In this document: positions 42,401 to 46,179 of the stretch, piece after piece
Position numbering within the stretch: position 1 is the stretch's first letter
Layout: each line of letters opens with the position of its first letter
Origin: Mytilus trossulus
Taxonomy: Eukaryota > Mollusca > Bivalvia > Mytilida > Mytilidae
DNA length: 64,000 nucleotides
Assembly: GCF_036588685.1 (NCBI RefSeq)
Contig: NW_026963296.1
Location: 1,116,001 to 1,180,000, forward strand
Reading direction: 5' to 3'
The notes under the pieces: generated by a model
What the model saw: the letters and a program-made list of their open reading frames with translations, nothing else
Database searches by the model: none
What the model was told of the DNA's origin: nothing
Made by a program: the position numbers and the translations under genes

Positions 42401-45400
42401 CTTAATCTAAATTATGCGATAAGATTGACAGTATATTAACATTGTACAAAAGAAAGTTCATGAAAACCTCATAACAGATACCAGCCTTACAGTTGTGTTC
42501 ATCAGACAAACCTTTCTCTACAAAAGACTTTATTAGTGACGCTCCAATAAAAAAATTAAAATGCTAAATCATGTACAAAGTTACTTGTACCTCGTTAATA
42601 AATTGAGAAAGACGAATATATTCCAATAATCGCAACACAATTATGTCCTCTTTTCCTTGAATGTGACCTACTGATTAGACTTGTCGCCTGGTTGGCACTA
42701 CCAATACAATGCAGTATCTGTCTATCCTAGGGTCACCTGAGATTACCCTGTGTTTGGTTCCACATGTGGTGCAGTATCTGTCTATCCTAGTGTCACCTGA
42801 GATTACCCCAAGTTTGGTTCCACATGTGGTTCAGTATCTGTCTAACCTAGGGTCACCTGAGATTAACATGGTTTTGGTTCCACATGTGGTGCAGTATCTG
42901 TCTATCCTAGTATCACTTGAGATTACCCCATGTTTGGTTCCACATGCGGTGCAGTATCTGTCTATCCTAGGATCACCTGAGATTACCCCGTGTTTGGTTC
43001 CACATGTGGTGCAGTATCTGTCTATCCTAGGGTTACCTGAGATTACCCCGTGTTTGGTTCCACATGTGGTGCAGTATCTGTCTATCCTAGGATCACCTGA
43101 GCATGCTGAGATTACCCCGTGTTTGATTCCAAATGTGGTGCAGTATCTGTCTATCCTAGGATCACCTGAGATTATCCCGTATTTGGTTCCAAATGTGGTG
43201 CAGTATCTGTCTATCCTAGGATCACCTGAGATTACCCCGTGTTTGGTTCCAAATGTGGTGCAGTATCTGTCTATCCTAGGGTCACCTGAGATTACCCCGT
43301 GTTTGGTTCCACATGTGGTGCAGTATCTGTCTATCCTAGGGTCACCTGAGATTACCCCGTGTTTGATTCCAAATGTGGTGCAGTATCTGTCTATCCTAGG
43401 ATCACCTGAGATTATCCCGTATTTGGTTCCAAATGTGGTGCAGTATCTGTCTATCCTAGGATCACCTGAGATTACCCCGTGTTTGGTTCCAAATGTGGTG
43501 CAGTATCTGTCTATCCTAGGGTCACCTGAGATTACCCCGTGTTTGGTTCCACATGTGGTGCAGTATCTGTCTATCCTAGGGTCACCTGAGATTACCCAGT
43601 GTTTGGTTCCAAATGTGGTGCAGTATCTGTATCCTAGGGTCACCTGAGATTACCCCGTGTTTGGTTCCACATGTGGTGCAGTATCTGTCTATCCTAGGAT
43701 CACCTGAGATTTCCCCAGGTTTGGTTCCACAAATGGTGCAGTATCTGTCTATCCTAGGGTCACCTGAGATAACCCCGGGTTTGGTTCCACATGTGGTTCA
43801 GTATCTGTCTATCCTAGGGTCACCTGAGTTTACCCTGGGTTTGGTTCCACATGTGGTGCAGTATCTGTCTATCCTAGTATCACCTGAGATTGCCCTGGGT
43901 TTGGTTCCACATGTGGTGCAGTATCTGTCTATCCTAGTGTCACCTGAGATTACCCCGTGTTTGGTTCCACATGTGTTGCAGTATCTGTCTACCCTAGTGT
44001 CACCTGAGATTACCCCGGTTTGGTTCAACATGTGGTGCAGTATCTGTCTATCCTAGGGTCACCTGAGATAAGCCCGGGTTTGGTTCCACATGTGGTGCAG
44101 TATCTGTCTATCCTAGGGTCACCTGAGGTTACCCCGGGTTTGGTTCCACATGTGTTTCAGTATCTGTCTATCCTAGGTTCACCTGACATTACCCCTGGTT
44201 TAAATGTGGTTTTGTGTTGCTCATTTGTTTAGATTTTTGTGTCGTGTTTTATGCTACTGTTGTTTTTCAAGACCAATTACTCTATGACTTCTTTTCTTTT
44301 TCTTTGCCGTAAATCTGTTTTTTGTGTTCATCGCAGAGATGAAATGGACACATCCAAATGCCTTCAAATCAAAAGCAAGCGATTTAATAAAGAAAAGGAA
44401 TTTTATGACAGTTGTTGTCCATTCGTTTTTTGAGTGATTTCATTTTATTTTGCCATGTGATTAGGGACTTTCGATTTTATTTTTCCCGGAGTTCAGTGAT
44501 TTTGTGATCTGGGTTTGTTCGCATTGATTGTCATTCCACTAGTTTATATTCGCCTCTGCGGTCTGATTGTTTTGTATATTAGAAAGGCGAAAAGACTCTT
44601 TAGGTGAAATCACCAAATATTTTATTTTTGTGGGACGTGTTTGTAATTTGTAATACACACATTTATGATGCTTCGTGCTGAAACACCAATATTCGCCTTG
44701 TCTCCTGCAAGTTGTTAGAAAGATATGTATTACTAAGTTTTTCCGTGGACTTCATCCTATTTCCCTCAAATGATAATACGTTGACCAATTGCATGTTTGA
44801 AATAGAAGGTGATAATATAAGAAATAACAAATGTTATTGATAAATATATGTCTTTATGTTTTTTAAGAATTGTGTTTTCTTTTTTCCCGACCAAACTGAC
44901 TAGACTATTTCATATAAGGAATTCGTAAACCACCAAAAAACAAACCTTATCAACAGTTGTTCAATTTTATTTGTTAGATTTAAAATGATTCTTAATTTTT
45001 GAATTCAGCAGTAAAAAAGTGACCTTATCATACGTTGTTTTTTACCATATTTTGGGCGTATGTTTCGCTTTAATCTTTGCTGCTATCATAGATTCTACTC
45101 ATCATTTCATTATTGATGTATTTCAGATACACAGAGAGGATCATACTTTAGTGGGTAGGTCTATTATTATTGCTTAATTGCTGATTCTTGGACATCATTA
45201 TTAACTCCATATGTTGCCTTATGTCATGTATGTCATTTCTTTGAGAGCAAACAAATATGACATTTAGTCTAAATGACGTATGCGCATTTAAGACTTATTT
45301 TGCATATATAAGGATCCATGATTTATTATTTTTTAATATCATGTAAGATTTTGTACTTTCCTATCAATTTAGCTAATTTAATCCTTTACAGAAATAGCTC

Positions 45401-45705
45401 ATAGCCGCCTACAAGATGTTCCGTCAGATGACGTAATTGATGCTTTGACAGAAAAAAACCTGATTGGTGATTGCGTTGTTCACTTAGGAATTGAATTATG
45501 TCTAAGCATCGGGAACATTAGGAAGACTTTGTACAATTTTCCTAGGGATTTGAATGGTCAAGTTCATGATCTTCTCACCAAATGGAAAAATTGCAATGAA
45601 ACCAAGATGGTAAAACCAACAATCTACAGACTTATGGTAGCTTTAAAACATATTAAAGCAGCTAAAGGACTAAGTTTTGTGAAGAAAACATATGGTGTCG
45701 AGTAA
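458..45705 (+). CDS. Ankyrin-Roc-COR-tandem death domain protein (17-exon model)
   Basis: Predicted signalling protein of about 1160 residues, assembled from exons at 458-475, 4832-4915, 9605-9703, 10247-10345, 10906-11004, 11564-11665, 12226-12324, 12953-13060, 14111-14188, 26377-26647, 27879-28304, 34376-34482, 35549-36784, 40360-40390, 42015-42298, 45127-45154 and 45392-45705. Every junction is GT-AG and every phase joins. Order: ankyrin repeats (about 7-262), Roc GTPase-like domain (about 290-530; P-loop GPCNIGKS, DFGGQ, THSD), COR domain (about 531-942), first death domain (about 966-1050), second death domain (about 1072-1157), stop TAA. The architecture resembles DAPK1 without its kinase and other animal ROCO proteins; such proteins usually act in the cytosol as GTP-dependent scaffolds in cell death or innate signalling. 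No signal peptide or membrane segment is seen. The start is an inference from a short exon; terminal exon and internal frames are firm. The exact gene name is not recognised. Confidence 0.8.
610..1504 (+). mobile_element. Interspersed repeat with GCTCACCT / AGGTGAGC ends
   Basis: Starts AGCTCACCTGG and ends with AAGGTGAGCGACACAGGCTC, a short hairpin and CTAG. The ends are inverted 8-mers. Other copies lie at 25640-26325, 29561-31621, 46180-46470 and 47703-48786. Inside this copy the block beginning GGCTTATAACTCAAAAACC is duplicated in tandem (about 838-990 and 991-1137). No coding capacity is visible, so it is non-autonomous. It lies in intron 1. Confidence 0.75.
1681..2532 (+). repeat. 34-bp minisatellite, left part
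   Basis: Tandem units of 34 bp (GTTATTTGAGGTGAGGATAC followed by CCCCGATTTATATA) with a 31-bp variant in which TTATTTGAG is shortened to TTAGAG. Copies differ mainly at the C/T-rich position before GATTTATATA. The array is interrupted at 2533 by an inserted element and resumes at 3530. It lies in intron 1. Confidence 0.95.
2534..3529 (+). mobile_element. pogo/Tigger-like inverted-repeat element inserted in the minisatellite
   Basis: Left end CAGTGAAACTTCTCTAAACC and right end (reverse complement) CAGTGAAACTTCTCAAAACC form terminal inverted repeats of about 23 bp with one mismatch. Several internal AAACCGGCC motifs recur near both ends. It splits a minisatellite unit after TTTATATA; the expected TA duplication reads TA on the left and TT on the right, consistent with a TA target and one later substitution. 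The internal roughly 1 kb is AT-rich with no transposase ORF, so it is a non-autonomous (MITE-like) copy. CAGT ends with a TA target are typical of the pogo/Tigger branch of Tc1/mariner; that assignment is from family knowledge. Confidence 0.8.
3530..4733 (+). repeat. 34-bp minisatellite, right part
   Basis: Continuation of the array before 2533, with the same 34/31-bp units and the same variants. It ends about 100 bases before the acceptor of the first ankyrin exon at 4832. Together the two parts hold roughly 60 units. Confidence 0.95.
4832..4915 (+). CDS. Ankyrin repeat exon 1 (28 codons)
   Basis: Acceptor TTTACTTACAG, 84-base exon, donor GTAAGT, phase 0-0. It reads KLVTAAQDGNVKDVKICLQN then KADIDYQG: the helical part and hairpin start of an ankyrin repeat, missing its first few residues as is usual for an N-terminal cap. 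It is not part of the duplicated cassette array. Confidence 0.85.
5093..5365 (+). repeat. 68-bp tandem repeat, about 4 copies
   Basis: Units of about 68 bp carrying AATACAATTGCATGCTACTT then CAAAACCTGACAGTTG and ACATAAACAGTATAAAAC. Lies in intron 2 just upstream of the 45-bp minisatellite. Confidence 0.85.
5405..8733 (+). repeat. 45-bp minisatellite, about 74 copies
   Basis: Unit of 45 bp: CCACAAATACCTGACTACTC, then CGAGTAAATAGACAAACCAC, then ACCAA. Variation concentrates at the CTCCGAG/CTTCGAG/CTCTGAG position. Two copies (near 5876 and 7643) carry an 11-to-12-base internal duplication of CCACAAATA. Because 45 is a multiple of 3 and the unit lacks stops in minus-strand frames, long open frames arise that are not credible genes. 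Lies in intron 2. Confidence 0.97.
8760..8984. other. Intron 2, unique stretch
   Basis: Between the 45-bp minisatellite and the cassette-type intron sequence. AT-rich, with no exon or repeat recognised. The position where a further upstream ankyrin exon would be expected (about 8955) contains none. Confidence 0.5.
9605..9703 (+). CDS. Ankyrin cassette exon A
   Basis: 99 bases, phase 0-0, acceptor TATTATTCCAG, donor AAT/GTATGT. Reads ERGWTALMWAAEEGHLEVCR then LLIDTGCKIDITN, exactly one 33-residue ankyrin repeat (TALM, AA, GHLEV, LL, G, ID hallmarks). Variable residues relative to the other cassettes: E1 R2 W4 W9 E12 E13 T25 N33. Confidence 0.92.
10247..10345 (+). CDS. Ankyrin cassette exon B
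   Basis: 99 bases, phase 0-0, acceptor TATTATTCCAG, donor TCA/GTATGT. Reads GLGYTALMEAARGGHLEICR then LLIDTGCKIDITS. Against exon A about 15 bases differ, all amino-acid changing, at codons 1, 2, 4, 9, 12, 13, 18 and 33, while the 127 bases upstream differ at one position. Confidence 0.92.
10906..11004 (+). CDS. Ankyrin cassette exon C
   Basis: 99 bases, phase 0-0, acceptor TATTATTCCAG, donor GAT/GTATGT. Reads VSGLTALILAAIEGHLEVCS then LLIDTGCKTDITD. About 12 differences from exon A, all amino-acid changing (codons 1, 2, 4, 8, 9, 12, 20, 29, 33). Confidence 0.92.
11564..11665 (+). CDS. Ankyrin cassette exon D (34 codons)
   Basis: 102 bases, phase 0-0, acceptor TATTATTCCAG, donor GCA/GTATGT. 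Reads GLGLTALMRAAWYGHLEICR then FLIDRGCKIDITAA. It has one extra codon at its end, a GCA-GCA doublet, giving a 34-residue repeat. It is the only cassette with clear synonymous changes against exon A (H15 CAC to CAT, R20 AGA to CGT). Confidence 0.92.
12226..12324 (+). CDS. Ankyrin cassette exon E
   Basis: 99 bases, phase 0-0, acceptor TATTATTCCAG, donor AAT/GTATGT. Reads RGGWTALMRAAYGGRLEVCR then LLIDSGCTIDITN. About 12 differences from exon A, all amino-acid changing (codons 1, 2, 9, 12, 13, 15, 25, 28). Confidence 0.92.
12953..13060 (+). CDS. Ankyrin repeat exon after the cassettes (36 codons)
   Basis: Acceptor GTTATATTATAG, donor AAG/GTAATA, phase 0-0. Reads RDGFTALHEAAQEGHLQTTR then CLVEQGGASPLVTTHK, a more canonical ankyrin repeat (TALHEAA, GH). 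It lies outside the duplicated unit and does not share its flanks. Confidence 0.88.
13250..13291. other. Imperfect hairpin in intron 8
   Basis: Arms ACTGTCTCGAGTG (13250-13262) and CACTCAAGACAGT (13279-13291) are reverse complements with one mismatch, around a 16-base loop. Function unknown. Confidence 0.6.
13789..14050 (+). repeat. 65-bp tandem repeat, 4 copies
   Basis: Units of 65 bp containing GAAGTGGTAATCAGAGCTGA, GGGGGTCACATGATAAATCA and ACCACTCAGATGTTACTGG. The first copy is diverged. Intron 8, about 60 bases before the next exon. Confidence 0.85.
14111..14188 (+). CDS. C-terminal ankyrin cap exon (26 codons)
   Basis: Acceptor CTGATTTCAG, donor CAG/GTACAT, phase 0-0. Reads GKTPYDLAAAKLKFDPRYKE then VVEYLQ: the GKTPYDLA start of a last ankyrin repeat with a degenerate second helix, as in C-terminal capping repeats. 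It joins in phase to the Roc exon at 26377. Confidence 0.85.
14268..14385 (-). mobile_element. Short 3'-end fragment of a retroelement
   Basis: On the minus strand it ends in the same terminus (GTCTCATTGGCAATCATACC) as the copies at 28405-29145 and 57088-58568. It is strongly truncated at its 5' side. Intron 9. Confidence 0.6.
14389..15005. other. Intron 9, no feature recognised
   Basis: AT-rich intron sequence between the last ankyrin exon and the next repeat. No exon, tandem array or known element recognised. Confidence 0.4.
15009..16085 (+). mobile_element. Interspersed repeat beginning TTGTCGAGCCTGCAAC
   Basis: Begins with a nested hairpin: GTCGAGC pairs with GCTCGAC, and TGCAAC with GTTGCA. 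The body holds diverged tandem blocks of roughly 115 bp around TTGACCTCATTTTCATGG. It ends near GCGTGTGCACTCTTG. A second full copy lies at 32459-33510 and a tail at 1-119. No ORF of note, so non-autonomous. Confidence 0.8.
16385..18310 (+). repeat. 47-bp minisatellite
   Basis: Units near 47 bp: GGTACTAAACACTGTGTACT, GGATAAATGGGGTTTCTTAT, GGGTAGT. A larger unit of about 126 bp that adds TATACTGACGGGTAATGG repeats in 16500-16970. Intron 9. It grades into the next array. Confidence 0.93.
18310..18880 (+). repeat. Degenerate transition between minisatellite subfamilies
   Basis: Irregular copies sharing CAGCAGTGGTACTAAC and CTGTCTACTGGGTATATG, with both neighbouring subfamilies recognisable. Unit length drifts. 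Confidence 0.7.
18880..23090 (+). repeat. 56-bp minisatellite with higher-order structure
   Basis: Units near 56 bp: ACTGTCTACTGGGTGTATAG, TAGACACAGATACCCTTACC, AGCAGGGGTACTTAAC. A second unit type carries CTCATTGGGTCAATAGTCAA and ACCAATAGGGTACT. A block of about 194 bp at 19165-19360 is repeated almost exactly at 19387-19590. Intron 9. Confidence 0.93.
23100..23990 (+). repeat. 55-bp minisatellite subfamily
   Basis: Units near 55 bp: CTGTCTCCTTGGTAGATGAT, ACAGTTGTATACCTTTACCA, GCTGTGGTACTTAAA. Two units carry an extra block with AACAAGAAAAATTAACATGG (23473 and 23962). The words CTGTCT and GTGGTACTTAA link it to the previous arrays. Confidence 0.92.
24181..25410 (+). mobile_element. Interspersed repeat beginning TTTTTGTCGAGCCTTCGAC
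   Basis: Starts with a hairpin (TTCGACT / AGTCGAA), then five tandem blocks of roughly 185 bp carrying TTCACTCTGTGGTTAAAG, ACCAAACTTGGACAGA and TTTCTGCGGGG. It ends with a second TTTTTGTTGAGCCTGCGA head and the palindrome GGGTTCCGCGGAACCC (25391-25406). An inverted copy lies at 55831-57002. Intron 9. Confidence 0.82.
25640..26325 (+). mobile_element. Diverged, 5'-truncated copy of the GCTCACCT-ended repeat
   Basis: Contains GGCTAAAAATAGAACACAGG, TTTTGGCTTATATCTCAAAA and ends AAGGTGAGCGATTCAGGCTC. The 5' hairpin is missing. It lies 50 bases before the Roc exon. Confidence 0.7.
26377..26647 (+). CDS. Roc exon 1, P-loop
   Basis: Acceptor TTTATTTTATAG, donor AAAAAAG/GTACAT, phase 0 in and 1 out. 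Residues 263-352 of the model. The P-loop GPCNIGKSS follows a hydrophobic strand (RVFLA), as in Roc and Ras-like GTPases, and is followed by WYSTDGLVIHFG, a switch-I-like segment typical of animal Roc domains. The Lys and Ser of GKS, which bind nucleotide phosphate and magnesium, are intact. Confidence 0.9.
26991..27106. repeat. Long imperfect inverted repeat (hairpin)
   Basis: Arms of about 42 bp: TAATGACTGTAAAAAATTTT ... GAAATAACATA against TATGTTATTTC ... AAATTACAGTCATT, around a loop of about 30 bases. The arms are nearly complementary, with a few internal mismatches. It could be a foldback MITE or an intronic hairpin RNA. Intron 10. Confidence 0.75.
27879..28304 (+). CDS. Roc exon 2, DFGGQ motif
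   Basis: Acceptor CTTTATTAG, donor GCAT/GTGAGT, phase 1 in and 1 out. Residues 353-494. The first about 85 residues are polar and low in complexity (NLTTNESNSNPPNMD region), an insertion between P-loop and G3. Then VDFGGQRSFDMTHQLFIQHR, the G3/Walker B element in the DFGGQ form common in Roc domains, and a hydrophobic strand GTFILMFD. Confidence 0.9.
28405..29145 (-). mobile_element. 5'-truncated retroelement copy (3' UTR only)
   Basis: Nearly collinear with 57088-57825. On the minus strand it runs to the terminus GTTGTCTCATTGGCACTCAC. It contains ACGGCCTTCAACACGGAGC (plus strand) and AACAAACGACAACTACTGTA. No RT frame is retained. Intron 11. Confidence 0.75.
29561..31621 (+). mobile_element. 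Three GCTCACCT-ended repeats in tandem
   Basis: Copy 1 (29561-30177) lacks its 3' end and is followed directly by copy 2 (30178-30951), which has a complete head hairpin and 3' end. Copy 3 (30960-31621) lacks the head hairpin but has the 3' end. In copy 2 the head forms a hairpin: GCTCACCTGGCCC pairs with GGGCCAAGTGAGC. Intron 11. Confidence 0.85.
29862..29919 (+). mobile_element. About 58-bp insertion with the core GACGAAACGCGCGTCTGGCG
   Basis: An extra segment absent from the other copies of the host repeat interrupts copy 1 between its AATGTT and ATTTATCAGG. It holds GACGAAACGCGCGTCTGGCG and ATAATCCTGGTAC. I recall this core as very common in mussel sequences. Related cores lie at 40540-40590 and 42480-42545 (reverse) and in 39060-39890. 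Confidence 0.65.
31622..32455. other. Intron 11, no feature recognised
   Basis: AT-rich sequence between two repeat elements. No exon with matching phase or repeat recognised. Confidence 0.4.
32459..33510 (+). mobile_element. Second full copy of the GTCGAGCCTGCAAC-headed repeat
   Basis: Same head hairpin, same internal TTGACCTCATTTTCATGG blocks and same 3' end (CAGCGTGTGCACTCTTG) as 15009-16085. A GGCGGC stretch follows the head. Intron 11. Confidence 0.82.
33931..34200 (+). repeat. Tandem duplications with a 51-bp in-frame unit
   Basis: A block containing TTACTGACACTCCAGCTCTA and GATGATGTACTAGCTCAGCT occurs three times; the last two are 51 bp apart. The flanks CCTAGACT and ATTTATACATCCTGCTTATT are also duplicated. 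The plus-strand frame reads VTDTPALIADDVLAQL repeatedly, but no splice choice fits the phase of neighbouring exons. Confidence 0.75.
34376..34482 (+). CDS. Roc exon 3, G4-like motif
   Basis: Acceptor TTACTTTTTTGCAG, donor GAG/GTAAGT, phase 1 in and 0 out. Residues 495-530. IILHWINSILTYC is the amphipathic helix and PRIVFAATHSD is the G4 strand, with THSD in place of the NKxD of Ras; THxD is common in Roc domains. Confidence 0.9.
34483..35548. other. Intron 12, little of note
   Basis: AT-rich. A short direct repeat (AAATCAGTACATACACAGCA at 34574 and AAATCAGTGCATGCACAGCA near 34824) is the only structure noticed. Confidence 0.4.
35549..36784 (+). CDS. COR domain exon (412 codons)
   Basis: Acceptor TAATTGACAG, donor AAG/GTAAGT, phase 0-0. 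Residues 531-942. It completes Roc (VFFINAIDD, the G5 region) and continues as a COR domain: FLLVQHSIGKLLYF, LRDFVVIQPSAMVNILRAF, GVLTKTDLFTLW and YIVQVLLHLDILVEP, then a beta-rich second half ending NWIVDK. COR mediates dimerisation in ROCO proteins. The exon is intact and intronless over its 1236 bases, giving the strongest coding evidence in the window. Confidence 0.95.
36785..37860. other. Intron 13, first part with a diverged repeat
   Basis: Contains loosely repeated blocks (TATGCAGTTGTATTAACAT at 37178, a related block near 37018) and an end resembling the GTCGAGCC family (ATCAACATAACATAAAAGCG at 37477). Probably an old, decayed copy of that family. Confidence 0.35.
37866..37910 (+). 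repeat. Inverted-repeat end, left (AAGGCCACACCAATTT)
   Basis: AAGGCCACACCAATTTAATT at 37864-37883 pairs with the reverse complement at 40130-40152 (TTAGGCCACACCAATTCAAT). Homology continues through GTTC and ACGG. Either one element of about 2.3 kb with later insertions or two separate copies in opposite orientation. Confidence 0.5.
39060..39890 (+). repeat. Tandem interspersed repeat, two and a half units
   Basis: Units of about 350-410 bp: GAAGAGACATGTATTGTCGA, ATGCGCATCTGGTGCAAG, GTCCCCGAGGGTATCACC, GGAATGTATCTCCCTC, TTGGCTATACTTTTTGGACC, GGATTTCAAATATTTTGGCC. Starts at about 39068, 39414 and 39824 (truncated). The unit carries a perfect small hairpin, GCCAGTACTTCGGTACTGGC at 39208-39227. 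Intron 13. Confidence 0.8.
40098..40152 (-). repeat. Inverted-repeat end, right
   Basis: Plus-strand GAATTGGTGTGGCCTAA is the inverse of the end at 37866. Lies in intron 13, about 210 bases before the next exon. Confidence 0.5.
40360..40390 (+). CDS. 31-base linker exon
   Basis: Acceptor AAATTTATTTCAG, donor AAAG/GTAATG, phase 0 in and 1 out. Reads NKKQCDSNCK plus the first base of a Gly codon. It bridges the COR exon and first death-domain exon with exactly the phases needed; without it the two would not join in frame. It could be alternatively used only with a compatible partner. Confidence 0.75.
40530..40690 (-). mobile_element. Fragment of the ACGCGCGTCTGG core family
   Basis: CACCAGACGCGCCTTTCGTC at 40548-40567 is the reverse complement of the core seen at 29870, followed by AAGACTCATCAGTGACGCTC. 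A similar, more diverged fragment lies at 42475-42560 (ACAAAAGACTTTATTAGTGA). Intron 14. Confidence 0.6.
40700..42014. other. Intron 14, remainder
   Basis: AT-rich. No exon or repeat array recognised. Confidence 0.4.
42015..42298 (+). CDS. First death domain exon
   Basis: Acceptor TAAATCCAG, donor CAG/GTTAAA, phase 1 in and 0 out. Residues 953-1047. Reads as a death domain: FVQIARTIGIGDFYNFFIEL, then GMEKADYDNL, MLMGLFEWRD, and LQKALTAIERQHYL. The spacing of helices (LG-x-GDFY, ELGM, LFEW, AL) fits the six-helix fold. Confidence 0.85.
42475..42560 (-). mobile_element. Short fragment of the core family
   Basis: Shares GATACCAG, CATCAGACAAACC and CTACAAAAGACTTTATTAGT with 40530-40600, all diverged from the GACGAAACGCGCGTCTGG core. 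Intron 15. Confidence 0.45.
42705..44210 (+). repeat. 60-bp minisatellite, about 25 copies
   Basis: Unit of 60 bp: GCAGTATCTGTCTATCCTAG, GGTCACCTGAGATTACCCCG, TGTTTGGTTCCACATGTGGT. One unit near 43096 carries an extra 11 bases (CATGCTGAGAT region). A four-unit block of 240 bp ending at 43320 is repeated at 43321-43560. Being 20 codons long it leaves long open frames on both strands. It lies in the intron between the death-domain exons. Confidence 0.97.
44215..45126. other. Intron 15, remainder
   Basis: No exon other than 45127-45154 and no repeat recognised. Confidence 0.4.
45127..45154 (+). CDS. 28-base linker exon between death domains
   Basis: Acceptor TGTATTTCAG, donor GTGG/GTAGGT, phase 0 in and 1 out. 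Reads IHREDHTLV plus the first base of a Glu codon. Phases fit both neighbours exactly. Very short, so less certain than the larger exons. Confidence 0.7.
45392..45705 (+). CDS. Second death domain, terminal exon
   Basis: Acceptor ATCCTTTACAG, phase 1 in, stop TAA at 45703-45705. Residues 1057-1160. LTEKNLIGDCVVHLGIELCL, then IRKTLYNFPRDLNGQVHDLL, TKWKN and VKPTIYRLMVALKHI are strongly death-domain-like (LGIEL, N-x-RDL-x-x-Q-x-x-LL-x-x-W, PTI-x-x-L-x-x-AL). The protein ends shortly after, as is typical for a C-terminal death domain. Confidence 0.92.
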
Positions 45706-45958
45706 GACTTTATATATTGTATAATGTGTAAAAGTATATTACAATACATATAGTAGGTTTAATTCTAGTAAACAAAAATGACGTATACTGCCTAGTTTTT
45801 TAAAATTAAAAAATGTATGTTCTGCTGCCCTTTTTGAATAATCAAGGTAAACAGATGATGCAATTTTTTTTCTTTTAGTATTGTGGTTGAGAAAATTGAT
45901 ATTATAAATTATTAACAAAAACAACGTATCCTTATGGCTTTATTTGATTTATTTGTCT

Positions 45959-45964
45959 AATAAA
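45959..45964 (+). promoter_or_regulatory. Candidate polyadenylation signal AATAAA
   Basis: AATAAA about 254 bases after the stop codon of the ankyrin-Roc gene, followed by a T-rich stretch (TTTTTTTT near 45973). Would give a 3' UTR of about 0.3 kb. Confidence 0.5.
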
Positions 45965-46179
45965 CAATGAGGTTTTTTTTCAGCAAGAGGTTTTCTGCAG
46001 TCATACTAATCCAAATTTTCTGGAGCCAAAACAGGCTATCATTTCACCTATGTAAATAATTACTTCATTTAACCAAAAATTTAAAATGTTTCTAAAAAGG
46101 AATCAACCTCATATTCTTATTACGCTTGAAGTTTTGTTTTTGTCATCAACATAATTATCATTCTAAATATCATTCCTAA

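Noticed and set aside
42709-44232. Open frames of 312 and 270 codons on opposite strands
   Set aside because: Both arise from the 60-bp minisatellite (20 codons). They overlap on both strands and end where the array ends or slips.
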